From Glebionis coronaria (taxonomy: Eukaryota; Streptophyta; Magnoliopsida; Asterales; Asteraceae): a stretch of DNA of 64,000 nucleotides. This document shows positions 37,493 to 49,400 of the stretch, piece by piece. A program made the translations under genes and the position numbers. The DNA is taken from the NCBI GenBank assembly GCA_025667525.1, contig JANFOE010000581.1:62001-126000 (forward strand). The letters run 5' to 3'. Positions within the stretch are counted from its first letter, which is position 1, and every line of letters begins with the position of its first letter. The notes beneath the pieces were generated by a model. It did no database searches. It was not told where the DNA came from and saw only the letters and a program-made list of their open reading frames with translations.

Positions 37493-40400
37493 ATGCAAAC
37501 TCGCTCTAAAGCTAGACGTGCTCGTAAACGAAGAAACAAATCACTCACTCAATCTAGTGAGGAGTCTCCAAGTGAGGAACCTATTATAGAACAAGAAGCT
37601 ATCATGGCTAATCGTACTATGATGGAGTTGCTTCAAGCACCCACCGAGGGTTTTGGAGAGGCCATTGTGATTCCCGCCATCCTTGCGGAGAACTTTGAGA
37701 TCAAAACGGGTTTAATGTCTATGCTTCAAGCAAACAAGTTTCGCGGTCACGAAAAAGACAACCCACATTATCACATTAGGCAATTTAATCGTCTCACCGC
37801 GACAAGCAAGTTTAAGGATGTACCACACGATGCCATTAAGATGATGTTGTTTCCTTACTCGTTAGATGGACCCGCCAAGATTTGGCTTGAGAAAGAACCG
37901 CCGAATTCGATTTTGACATGGGCCGATCTCGTGTCTAAATTTGTGAATCAATTTTTTCCACCATCTAAGACAACACATTTGAAAAATGAGATTTCACGTT
38001 TTACACAAAGACCAAATGAAAGTTTTTCAATGGCTTGGGAGAGGTTTAAAGAAATGTTACATGAATGTCCACACCATGATTTTTCCGAATTGCATCAAAT
38101 TGACACTTTTTATAATGGGCTTAATGAACATGAACGAGATTATTTAAATGCCGCCGCGGGTGGTAATTTTTTGTGCAAAACGACCAATGAGGCTTTGAAA
38201 ATCATAGAAAATAGGTCTAAGGTCTATAGCCCTCGTAACACACCGAGTGTTGCCAATTTGGGCTCGTCATCATCTCGTTCCATTAATGCCTTGCAAGATG
38301 AAGCAAATGAGGAGAATCGGTTTTTCGATAGGTTTTCGACTCTTATGTCTCATTGGAAAGCTCAAGAAGCTTCAAACACCGCTTCGGTTAAAGCGGTTGC
38401 TAAGAGTTGTATTTCATGTGGTGGAGCTCATGATTTTTCCGAGTGCATTACCGCGGATGGTAACACTTCGAATGCTTATGTAGCCACGGGAACTTATAAC
38501 CAAGTCGGTCAAGGTTCACGTTCAAATCAAGCTCCACAAAATCAAAATGCTAATAACTATCGAAACAACAATCAAGGTGGAAATTACCAAGGAAATCAAA
38601 GGAATTATAACAAGGGTAATTACCAAAGTGGAAATGGGCAAGTTTCAAACCAAAACCAAAACCGTGATTTTCAAACTCCTACTCAAGGTTTTCAAAATGC
38701 TCACACTAAAAATTTGCAAGGAGAATTTTTAGATTATGCTAAGGCTAATGATGCTAAGTTTGACAACATGCAACGTGAGATGATTAGCTTAAGGTCCGAG
38801 TTGAAAAACGAGCTTAAAACCGAACTTGCTAATGAACTTAAAACTCATGCTAATAAAATGGAAGGAAATGTCACACGACTCCAACAAAATCAACAAAAAA
38901 TGGAGCAAGGACAACATGAGATTAAGCAAGAATTGTTGAAAGCGGATGCTAGGCAATCTAAGTTTGAAGACCGAATGGCTAAAATGTTTGAAGCTATCAT
39001 GTGTAAGCCCTCTTCTTCGGGTGGTCTTCCTAGTGATACCATCGTGAACCCGAAAGGAGAGTTGAAGGTTATTACTACTCGTAGTGGTAAAACTTTCAAA
39101 GAACCCATTTCTCGTCCAAGTACTTCTATGGAGAAGGAAAAAGAGAAAGAGCCCGAGGTTGTGGTTGAAAAGGAGCACATTACAAGCCCACGAAGTACCG
39201 CTCAAACCACACCTACGGTTGAACCAATACCCATTATGGAACCCGAGATTCCAAGGCCGATGCCTATGCCTAATTTGCCCCAACCCACACCACCTTTACC
39301 CTACCCATCAAGACGAAACAAGGAAAAGGCACAAGAACGAAATAATTATCAATTTGAACTCTTTATGAAAATGTTTCGTGACTTGCATTTCAATATAAGT
39401 TTTGCCGACGCCTTAGTCATGATGCCTCGATTTGCCGCGAACTTCAAAAGTATGTTGAATAACAAAGAAAAATTGCAAAAATCGTCTAGTTGTTCTTCGG
39501 TTTTTCTAAGCCGCATACCTCAAAAAGTCGGTGATCCTGGAAAGTTTTTAATCCCATGTGCTATCCAAGACATGGAAGAATGCTACGCCTTGGCCGATCT
39601 TGGTGCTAGTATTAATTTGATGCCTCTCGAGATTTTTAAATCACTCAATCTTCCAAATCTCACTCCTTCAAGAATGTCAATCGAAATGGCCGATCATTCT
39701 ACGATTCTAGCTTGTGGAGTTGCCGAGGACGTCTTCGTGAAAGTTGGGAAATTCTATTATCCCGTGGACTTCATAGTTGTTGATATTCCCATCGATCCTA
39801 AAGTTCCGTTAATTTTAGGTCGATCTTTTTTGGATACCTCGAGAGCACTTATCGATGTGCATGCAAGAAAAATCACTCTTCGTTTCAATGAGGAAGAACT
39901 CGTCATTAATGCAACCCAAAACTCCACTCTTTCTCATGTTTATTCGATCACATATTTGTACAATGTCAATCCCACCAAAAACATTTGTCAAAAGATTTCA
40001 AATAGAGTTTTAGGAGTTGATAAAAATGAAGTTCCGTCCCCTCCGCCGATGGAGGTTAAGAGTGTTAAGCCGATAATTCCAATCTCGAGTGATTCTTCGG
40101 ATGATGAATACGTTGATCCCGATGGGGAGGTTTTCTTTGTTGACAAAAGATTTGAAAACTTGCCACCACCTAAACCAAAACGCTTTCAAAATGTGAGAAT
40201 TTTTAGTGTGACTAACATTGTTTTAGATACACCAAATATTTTTGACATAATTAAATCGGGTTTTCACAAGGAGAGTGTTAAAGATGAAAAAGGAAAAGAT
40301 TTTGAATTTAATTTAAAAGATTTTTCTACTATTCTAACTCCGTCATCACCGCGTGTCTTGAGTACTACAAGCTCGTCTTCTCCTTTTGACGATGCTTTGT

Positions 40401-40720
40401 GTGGACCTAGTATGGCGGAAGCCCCATATGTTCCCTCCCTTTTCTCCACCGAGGACGAGATATTTGATCCTGGAATTGCTTTTATAGGGAAATCTCGGTC
40501 TTCCACCGATGCAATAAATGGAAAATCTTTTCATTTGATTGGTGCGAGTCTACCTCGAGTAGCTCAATGTTTTGCCTTACCCATTGTCCCACCCTTCTAT
40601 TTCTTCTCTCCTATTTTCTTCTATCCCATTGGGATTTGTGTTGGAGTTGTGTTGTCTCGTCTTTCATCCGAAAACGAGGACGCTATCTTTGACCCCGGTA
40701 TACGTTTATCGGATTTTTAA
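37493..40720 (+). CDS. gag: Athila-like Gag-protease, 1075 aa
   Basis: The first ATG in frame is at 37493 and opens a very basic N-terminus. The Gag domain follows (about residues 60-260, with GPAKIWL and NQFFPPSKT segments), then a zinc-knuckle-like CX2CX3HX4C near residue 305, an Asn/Gln-rich stretch, a coiled coil (about 420-500) and a Pro-rich linker. An aspartic protease is present with DLGAS (D702) and a later LILGRSF motif. Such a protein would form particles and process itself. The C-terminus carries a second IFDPGI copy and a hydrophobic segment (about 1026-1054) where RT should start. This looks like an internal deletion that fused the protease tail to 3' sequence. The frame is intact, suggesting selection or recent origin. 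Confidence 0.9.
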   Translation: MQTRSKARRARKRRNKSLTQSSEESPSEEPIIEQEAIMANRTMMELLQAPTEGFGEAIVIPAILAENFEIKTGLMSMLQANKFRGHEKDNPHYHIRQFNRLTATSKFKDVPHDAIKMMLFPYSLDGPAKIWLEKEPPNSILTWADLVSKFVNQFFPPSKTTHLKNEISRFTQRPNESFSMAWERFKEMLHECPHHDFSELHQIDTFYNGLNEHERDYLNAAAGGNFLCKTTNEALKIIENRSKVYSPRNTPSVANLGSSSSRSINALQDEANEENRFFDRFSTLMSHWKAQEASNTASVKAVAKSCISCGGAHDFSECITADGNTSNAYVATGTYNQVGQGSRSNQAPQNQNANNYRNNNQGGNYQGNQRNYNKGNYQSGNGQVSNQNQNRDFQTPTQGFQNAHTKNLQGEFLDYAKANDAKFDNMQREMISLRSELKNELKTELANELKTHANKMEGNVTRLQQNQQKMEQGQHEIKQELLKADARQSKFEDRMAKMFEAIMCKPSSSGGLPSDTIVNPKGELKVITTRSGKTFKEPISRPSTSMEKEKEKEPEVVVEKEHITSPRSTAQTTPTVEPIPIMEPEIPRPMPMPNLPQPTPPLPYPSRRNKEKAQERNNYQFELFMKMFRDLHFNISFADALVMMPRFAANFKSMLNNKEKLQKSSSCSSVFLSRIPQKVGDPGKFLIPCAIQDMEECYALADLGASINLMPLEIFKSLNLPNLTPSRMSIEMADHSTILACGVAEDVFVKVGKFYYPVDFIVVDIPIDPKVPLILGRSFLDTSRALIDVHARKITLRFNEEELVINATQNSTLSHVYSITYLYNVNPTKNICQKISNRVLGVDKNEVPSPPPMEVKSVKPIIPISSDSSDDEYVDPDGEVFFVDKRFENLPPPKPKRFQNVRIFSVTNIVLDTPNIFDIIKSGFHKESVKDEKGKDFEFNLKDFSTILTPSSPRVLSTTSSSSPFDDALCGPSMAEAPYVPSLFSTEDEIFDPGIAFIGKSRSSTDAINGKSFHLIGASLPRVAQCFALPIVPPFYFFSPIFFYPIGICVGVVLSRLSSENEDAIFDPGIRLSDF

Positions 40721-42629
40721 AGTACTCCACGTACTTTTGGGCCTTGTTTATCATGTAAGCCCCACCAAAAATTGAACATACCATGATTATCCCTAAATGA
40801 TCACATTTATGGGGATTCGAGTCGAGCTTTTGACTCGGTTATCAAAAACAAGGTGCCTCGTGGGGGAGACCCATGCTTATCCATGTACATATTATTGCTT
40901 TCTAATTAGTGTAATGTGAGGGGATTTGTGCCCTTCCAACCTTTGTTCCGTGGTTGTTTGTGAATTGTGTCTTTTAGATCATCATCTTCACGATTGGAGC
41001 CTCTCGTGTTCGTTTCATGGGAGCACTCGATCGTTTGCTTTGGAGGCCTTTCCCAATATCCATCATGATATATCCTTTTATGTTCTAACCTTAGGTTTTT
41101 AGCACACTTCATAAACGGCTATTACTTAATGGTTACACCCTTTCCATGCTAGATTAGGCATTCGACTACGTCTCTAGTATGGGGGTGTTTGCACCCCTAG
41201 ACTCGAAACATTGAGGACAATGTTTAACTTTAGTATGGGGGGGGTGAATAGATACTTGCCTTGCCAAACCTTCACGCTTTTCAAAGTTTATCGTTTTGTT
41301 ATCGTTTTCTTGCAAAATAAGGCTAAAAATGGCCAAATTTTAAAATTTTTCTCATGTTTCATAAGTGTTTGAAGACACGAATGTAGATTTTCCGATGGCG
41401 AGAATAAGAGTAATTTTTGACTCGACCGTGCGTGTTGAGCACTTAGCTTTGATTTCTTAACTACACATTAGGCTAAGTCTCTTAAATGAGGACGAGAAAT
41501 GATAGAGTTAATTATAAGTTACTATGCTAAACGTAGAGTACTTGTATTCTTTCAAAAACTCATGTGTTCTCGTTGTTTGCTTATTCTCCCTTCGCTTGTA
41601 AATATTTTTTGCTTAATAAATATTGATTTAGCGGTTTAGTTTTGATTGTTGGGTTTCTAGTCTTTTCTAGTAGCTTCCGTGTAATTAAATTGGGAAGACA
41701 TTAAGGTATCGCCAGCGTCACGGTTTTGAAGTATTGGCACCCGAATAATCGAAAGCTTCACCCAATAATAAGATTTCAAGTGCTCACCTAAATCAAGCAA
41801 ACAATTTGAAGCCCCACAAGGCCTAAAATCTATGCAAAATTGAAGTGAATCAAGCCTTAATCTTCGAAGCTTTAAAGATCCAAAATTCGCTTTAGCGTGA
41901 GGATATACGTCTTTGGCTAATAAAACCACCGATGATGGCGGATAATAAAAGGCAAGGCAAGACCGAAGTCATAATAAAAGCTTCATGGCGAAGTTGAATA
42001 AAAGATGGAGGTAAACCAAAGATAATAAGGTCCTTCCGTTAGGGGGCGTATAAAAGTCTTGGTAATAAGTCTCATGTTCAAAACCGTTATAAAACCGTGT
42101 TTATCGATTCTTCTTGTCAACTTAATTTTTTGACATCGTTGTCTATTAGGAGGGGTTATTGATTTGATGGTCTTAGTTACACCGTTGGGACTCTATTTTT
42201 AGACCTAAATCTCTATTATCGCATAAGTCAACAATGTATCCTCGTGATCATTAAGACAAAATAAAATATAAGAGATACAACTTAGGAATAATGGGAGAGT
42301 AAGTACGTGATTAGGGCATATGAGTAGTGTTAGCATTACTAACTTATAATGACAATGATCTCGTTGCACGCTTGGCATGGAATTAAGGTGAAAATCGAGG
42401 ACGATGAAATTATTTCTAACGAAGCATTCACGTGTTCTTATTCTATGAACCTAAACATCCCATTTTGCGATGAAAATCATACATTATGTCTAAAACGCAA
42501 GTAGTAGCAATAGTGTAATGTAGCTAGTTTACCATTTCAATAAAGTGAATAAAATTAAATTTTGGAGATGCTTTGATACTTTATTCTTAGCATTGCGTGA
42601 GGGCACGGCAATGGTTTAGTATGGGGGAG
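40721..42629 (+). other. Athila-like 3' non-coding region with three polypurine-like tracts
   Basis: No gene is supported. Three tagtatggggg tracts occur: at 41175, at 41231 and the real one at 42618 before the right LTR. Hairpins accompany them: GGGGTG/CACCCC with loop TTTG at 41182-41197; AAACATTG/CAATGTTT with loop AGGA at 41206-41225; and CATTGCGTG paired with CAC-g-GCAATG, loop AGGG, at 42591-42613. The segment between 41250 and 42590 shows nothing I recognise. Confidence 0.75.
42591..42629 (+). promoter_or_regulatory. Athila-like hairpin and polypurine tract
   Basis: The stem CATTGC-GTG (42591-42599) pairs with CAC (42604-42606), a bulged G and GCAATG (42608-42613). The polypurine tract tagtatgggggag follows and abuts the right LTR at 42630. 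Confidence 0.75.
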
Positions 42630-45600
42630 TGATGAGACTGCTTTTATACATGGTCTCATCGTCCAAAACGGCCTTAAAATTTCATAAAATATCATAAAAT
42701 AGACCAAATATATGCTTGTGTTTGTTACTTGTGTATTTTTAGGTACGGATATTGAGGAATTGGCAAAAGAACACAAGAATCAATCAAAAACGAACACGGG
42801 AAATGAAGTCGCACAATGAACCGGGCCCAAGTTTGGAAATTTGCAAAAAGACCCTTGAAGAATTGAAGATTGGCAAAAATGGCCCCTCATCTTTGAAGAA
42901 CTTGTCACATTTGACCCTCAAAATATCAAATGTACAAGTATAATCCTAAATGTTTGAAGATTGTTCAAGATCAGTCCCTGGAATTTGAAGATAATACAAG
43001 TTAAGCCCTTGGAAAAGTTTTTGGAAACCTTTGTGCCAGTTTTGACAACTTGGCAAAAGTTGACAAGGCACAAAATGGGCGCTGACAGCATTTAAAACAA
43101 AGTGGAAGAAAAAGAAATCCTTGGGGACCAAATCTGCCCAACCACCAAACTCCCACAACCAACCAGACCATGCCACGTCAACCCTACCCACCCACCAACC
43201 CAAACCCATTAACCTACCCGTCCATTATCCATTACCCAACCCAAGTTTATTAACTTAAACTGGGTCAACACCCCAGTCAAACCCCACCCCATTCCCTCCA
43301 TAACATTTATTTAAAAGTTAATTAAACCCAAAACGAATCTAACCTGGTTAATTAACCCATAAACCCTAGAACACCCCCAGATCCAATCCACCCAAATCAA
43401 GGGGTTTTTAGCTAAAACCTTCCAGAACCCTAATCAACGTCCCTCTCACCCAAACCCACTCAACAAAACACCTCCACGTGTCCTGTGGTCCTCCCCTAAC
43501 CCTCCCCTGCTCTTGTCACTTTCGCACAAAACCCCAATCCGACAAATTGAACGGTTTGATTGCATTCCTTTGTCCCCAAGACTATTTTAACGTCCAAGAT
43601 GAGAGATTGCAGCTGTCAAGTCACATGTATCCAGCTTTTGACCAAGATGAAGACCAAGACTCAAGGGCATTTTTGTACAATTAGCCATTAGGGTTTTAGC
43701 TCCTAGAATGTTCTTTGTAGTAGTATTTAAAGGGATATGAGCTTGTTCATAAGCCCTTGTTCCAGTTTCTTAGTATTTTTTTCTCTTGTAATTCCTTTTT
43801 TAAATTAATTAAGTTTGGTATTTGAAAAAGTCAAGTGTAATTCCTTTAATTGAATTTAAAAAGTTTGTGTATTGAGTCATATGCTAAGGATTCTGAGTTC
43901 CATTTTCAATTTGGTTAATTAATTTTGTGTTTCAAAATTAGTTAAGGTTTACTGAAATTTAAAGATTTTTTGTAAGAAATCTGTTTCAAGTTTGGAAATT
44001 TAGAGGTTCATTGTGTTGGATTAAGTGATATCAATACGTTTTAAGAGAGTTTAAGAGTTTTTGGAAAGATTTTAAGAAGAAAAAAAAAAGTAAACAGATT
44101 ATACATATTAGCTTGTATTTTTCTTTTTCTTTTGATTTGTTTTAAGCAGGTATTGAAGGTTGTTGATTATAGATCTGCATGCACCCGGGTGCATAAGGAA
44201 GTGGATTTTCATCCACCAAGGGCTTGGATGTAAGCCCTTGAGGTAAATCCTTTTTACTTTGTTGAAAAAGTTCAGAAAAAGTGATTTGCTTGATTGGTTT
44301 ATTTAAGTGTGTTAAAGTTGCTTGAATTGAGTTCTTATGTATGTTTATACATGTTTAATGCTATATAAACCAGTTTGATCAAGTTTGCAAGTGAATTGAT
44401 TTGAAAAAATTGTGTTTTAAAAGTTAAAAGGGTGTTTGGATAAGGGTTTAAGCAGGGTAGAGTATTTGATTTTAGTTTTTAAAACGTGTTAGAATACTTG
44501 AGAGAGGTTAAGATAGTTTACATGTTATTTGTTAAGTAAGTTTGCATAGGTTTTAAACATATTTGTGTGCTTAAAAGGGAAAGTGAAACTCAAATCTGCA
44601 TTAATCACTAATCTGCTCAGTTTTTCCTTGAAATTGTGCTAAGATCTTGATTGCTTGATTAAGTGTTAGGTTATTTGGTTTGTTGAAGTCAATTGTATGC
44701 CATTTGGTGCTTGTGAGTGCAAAATCTTAGGCTTTGAAGTTCACTTGAGTGCATGTAATAAGCTTAAACAACCACCAGACTTATGCTTTTGTCTCAGAAA
44801 CTTGATGTACATGATTTTGCTTGATTTGGTCTTGTGAGTGTTGTATTTGTGTGCTAAGTGTGATTGTTTCCTGTTTATCTTGACTCCCTTCACTCAGAAA
44901 GAGTGAAGGGGTGCCTTTGCTCAAAAAAAAACATCCACAAAAAGAAGCACAAACCAAGTCCTCTTGGTTGCATACTTGATAATCAGAAACTCACCCAGAC
45001 CTGGATACGTTTTGATTCATAACTTGTTGAATCTTGGTTAAATATTGTTTTGGATTTGTGTTTGTGAGCTTATAAGTTGTATTGTTTGAGTTTTTAAAAG
45101 CTAAAAAAGAAAAAAAAATAAACTCCAAAAAGGACGTGGCCAGGACTCGAACCTGCGCCACTCCTCTCACAACACATACAAGTTACCATTGCGCCCTGGG
45201 GACTTTGACTGATAGATTTGGTTTTGAATTGTATTTAAGGGCATTTTCATTTGGGCTTTTCATAAATAAGTCGTGGCTTATTTGGTTTATTTTAGCTTAT
45301 TTGTTAAGCTTTTTAGCTTCTTTTCATTTTTCCTAGGTTTTAAACAGAGTCTAGGATTTTTCTAATTAAAAGTTTTATTTTTCCTTTTATTTAATTATTT
45401 AATAGGATTATTTTTAGTTTTAGATTTAGAAAGTCTTTAAAAAATAGTGAACAGTAGTTAAAAAATACAAAAAAATAGTTTTTAGGTTTTTATTTGTATT
45501 TTTGAGGTTTACATATAAAAAAGTTTTCAAAAACTTTAATTTTTGATTTTATTTGATTTTAGGTTTTTTATTAAACTTTGAAAATTAATATAAAATTCAT

Positions 45601-46432
45601 TAAAAGGTTTTAGGAAATTTTGTTTACATTTTCTTCTTAATTAGAATATTTAGGATTTTTGAGAATTTTTTAGAATTTATTTAAGAACTTTTAATTTTTT
45701 AGAATATTTTAATATTATTTTATTCATTAAAATAAAAAGTTTTATTTTTATTCCTTTTTCATTTTTCCTAGATACTAGACATTAAAATAGGACCTTTATC
45801 ACTTTCCATTTAATTTTTAGGCTTTTCAATTAATTTTTAGAATTAATTTAAGATTTAATAGATTTTAATAGTTTTTAGGAGTTTAAAAATAGTTTAATTT
45901 GGTTTTAAAATTTTTAAAAATAGTTTTTAGTTTAATTAAGTCATTTTTGAGGTTTACAAACTATTAAATCTTGTTTAGGGCTTTTTAATATTTAAAAGTG
46001 ATTTTTAGGGCTTTAATTAGCATTAAAAAGTCATTATTAAATTAATTAAAAGGTTTTGGCGAGTTTGGATTTTTTGTAAACTCTTAGAATATTATTTGGG
46101 ATTTTTTAGTAATTTTTAGGAATTTTTAGGATAAAATTTTAAATTTTGCACTTTTTACGTTCTTCGTCGTAACTTTCTAGTAGTGTTTTTGCCTTATTTT
46201 TCTATTTTTCTAATTTTTTTCGTCTTCGTCATTTTCTCTTCTTTTCTTCTCTTAATAATCAAAAACAAAAATCAATCATTCATTACACAACGCACTAGCC
46301 TCCTCGAGAACGAACTCACCTTCTTAAGGGTCATTAGTGCTCGGTTTTCCTAAACCGACACTTAACGCTTACCACTTTTTGTGTTGCTTTGTTTTTTCCT
46401 AAAAATAAAGTATATACAAAATCATTACATCA
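42630..46432 (+). repeat. Athila-like right LTR
   Basis: 3803 bp, same terminal hairpin as the left LTR. Differences seen include gaattg at 42862 against gaatcg, and tcccctaacc at 43493 against tccccccaacc. Followed by duplicated aaccc. Confidence 0.92.
45135..45202 (-). ncRNA. tRNA-like pol III module, second copy
   Basis: Same module as in the left LTR: B box GGTTCGAGTCC on the minus strand at 45153-45143, A-box-like segment near 45196-45186, TTTTT terminator at 45131-45127. Box sequences are unchanged. Confidence 0.5.
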
Positions 46433-49400
46433 AACCCTCACCCCCTTTCTTGCCGTGAGACCCAACAAAAAAAAAAAAAAAAAACCCCAATTTTCATCAT
46501 CATCAATTATTATTTAGCCAAAACAAAATTAATACCACTTCTTATCATTTTAAGGTGCTTCTTTTGGTACAAAATTTATACACATGCATCAACTTTTGAA
46601 GTTTTGATGATTTTATGGTTGGTGATGTTCTAATCATATTGCATATGTTATATTTGGTAAGATTATCATGTTTTGATCCTTAAAAGTCTTGTTTTTAATC
46701 TTTGATTTTTGTTAGATTTTTCATACAAGTGTTTTTAGGAGTGTTTGGTTGATGGGTATAATAGTATAGTGATCCTAGGGGTATGGGAATGATTGGTTTT
46801 GAGTGAAAAATAGATTTGTCATGTTTTCTAAAAAGCTAATTTGGGACAGCAGCCTTAAACAGTATGTTTCGTGGGTTTAAGGTCTGTGAAAGGCTGATAT
46901 TATTTGATATTATTGTAGAGTTTTCCGAGACGCTCGTTTCGGTATAAGATAGAGCTTCTAACTCATTACGAGTCAAAAGTTATGCTAGTTTTAGTTTTCG
47001 TGTACCGGGAGACGCAAGTCGGCGCAATCCGAAATTGTGGCTGATTTTGGGTCGACTCTCGGGGACTTTAGGCTTGGTTAGATAAATGTATCTACTGATT
47101 TTCAAAGTTTACAAACTGAGTTTGATGAGTCTAGTAGTGGTTTCAAAAGACGGATTGTCGAGATAGTATTTTTAAAGTGGTCCAAACGGTGTTACAAAAC
47201 AAGTGCACAAATCTGTCCTAAAATTTGGAGTCGAGTAAAGTGTCGAGCTGATGGATTTTAAAGTGTGAACTTTAGCTCAAATTTTTGTGAGGTCTTATAT
47301 AGGTTATAAGTGACCTTGAAACCAATTTTCATGTAAAACGGACATGTCTAGATAGGGTAGATCGGTGTGTACATTCGGGGTGTACTTGCTAATTTTTATT
47401 TTGGACACGTAGTTCAAGTGCTTGTGTTGCGTGAGTCTGAGTGTTCACCATCGGACATGGTGACTTACTCAAGTGCTTAGTCATTATATAAATGACTTAG
47501 CTACAGGTCCAAATAAGGGTAAAGGATAGTTTAACTTGCGTTGACTTGGCGTCGTATGACGAGTCATTTTCAAGTGTTCAAGTGTTATAACGAGTACCGT
47601 TGGATAAATGGATTCTTTTGATTCGTGTCAATGGTTTTGAAACATGTATACTTTGAAAACATTTGAGTCATGGTATATTTGGTATATATATCGATATTGA
47701 GTTCGAGTCTTAACGCGCGCCTTATTGTGATAGGTTGCGGTTTTCGTGTTTTCCCCGGGCATCCATATCGTCGGTGATCGTCTCACTACATTATTTCTAC
47801 TCAATTGCTGAGTACCGTGATTGATTTAACACGTGGCTAAGGGCCACGAAATTTCTAAGGATCAAGGAGGAGGAATTGTTTAATTTGCGTGTTTGGATTA
47901 ATTCCTACTTGTTATGAAGGTATAGTCACTCCTAGCATTTTAGTTTTGATGTTACTAGTACTTTGATTCTTTTTATTCATGAATTTTGAATTCCTTGGGT
48001 GAAACCCACTGAGATTATAGATACTTAGGTCATATTAGGACTTAGGACACTTGCGTGGCGATTTGGTATAGCCTAAGTGTTGCTTGATTGAGGTTAGGTA
48101 ACTAAATGGAGTTGTTTTTGTAGTATGGAAATCACCACAGAAACAAACAGGTCATGGCAAAATTTTCTTAAACATATGACCTTGTTTTTATTTGAAAAAT
48201 GGATACCCACTGATGTGATTAGTATGTGTTTAGTTGGATGGAAACGGGAAGTGTCCGGATGAGTCCGAAACGATCGTTTTACTAAACTAGGTCAAATCTA
48301 AATGTTATGCTTAAAACGTGGATAAATTGACTTGGGTAAAAAGGATTAATTTATGATTTTATGACTTTTTACAGTAGCTACAAATATAATAAAACTTCTC
48401 TTTTTGGTTTCGTGTCAAAATCTTTTACCGATTGGGATTTATGCTTAATCTACCGTAAGGTACGAAAGACGTTTACAACTTTCTGTTTTGATAGTCTGTC
48501 ACTAAATGTGCATTTACCGTTGATTGAAAATAGTTCTAGGGCTGTTCTTTCCCAACTTTTAAAGGTAAGAGAAATACCTATACATGTCAAGAAATTTCAC
48601 CTCCTGTACTATTATAGATTTTTAGATATGACCAAATCTTCACAACCTTTTTCAGAAAACTGAATGAAGTCCCTTGTTTTGGTTTTTCAAACCGAGTCTT
48701 AAACGTGTTCGGAACCCACACATAAATGCTTGGACCATCATACAAGGTTAATATTAGGTTATTACAGTAGGTTCAAGGTGTTGGGTCAAAATTTTAACTT
48801 AAGCTTAGGTCTCGCCATCGCGCGCAAGTTACCTAGTCATACTATGTCCCACCACTTCTAAAACGTTATTGCTTCATTGAACGCATTCTTATAACGCGTC
48901 ACCATTGCATAGGTCCGTGAAGACTTCTTTTTTCTCAGCCCCTTTTACCTTGTGATTACTTACTAAAGGTGATTTCATAGCCCCTTTTACTACTTGTACA
49001 TTGTTTCTAAACGCGGGGTGAGATTTTACATGGTGGAACACATCCATTTAAAAACTGTATGCTATTCAGAACTTGTATGCTATTCAGACTTGTATGCTTT
49101 CCAACAGTTTTCATTGATATTATTGCTTATAGTTAATAGCCTTAAGTTTCCTCTCTTGATCATGAACCGTTAATTGTCCCGTATGCTTTGCGCTAAGCGC
49201 GAATGTTGTGGGTGGATCCATCAGGATTGACAATCCCCGTCCCGATTACCTTGACGCACTTACATTTGTTTATACTTGAGTATTTAGGCTGAATACTCCC
49301 TAGAGGAACTTACTTTGAGTTAAGCTTCGGTTCATGAACTAAACAGCAATAATATTGGTTTCAGACTATGGTTAATGATCATAACCATTTTCTCTATTTA

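Larger units (their letters stand above)
32939..46432 (+). mobile_element. Athila-like Ty3/gypsy element with Gag and protease only
   Basis: A 13,494-bp element flanked by aaccc duplications (32934-32938 and 46433-46437). LTRs are 3804 and 3803 bp and begin TGATGAGAC. The PBS matches tRNA-Asp (TGGCGCCGCTGCCGGGGA), as in Athila. The internal region of 5887 bp codes for one 1075-aa Gag-protease and then 1.9 kb without a gene; there is no RT, RNase H or integrase. It must depend on an autonomous partner. At least 13 differences between the LTRs are visible by eye, so it is fairly young but older than the copia insertion. Confidence 0.93.
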
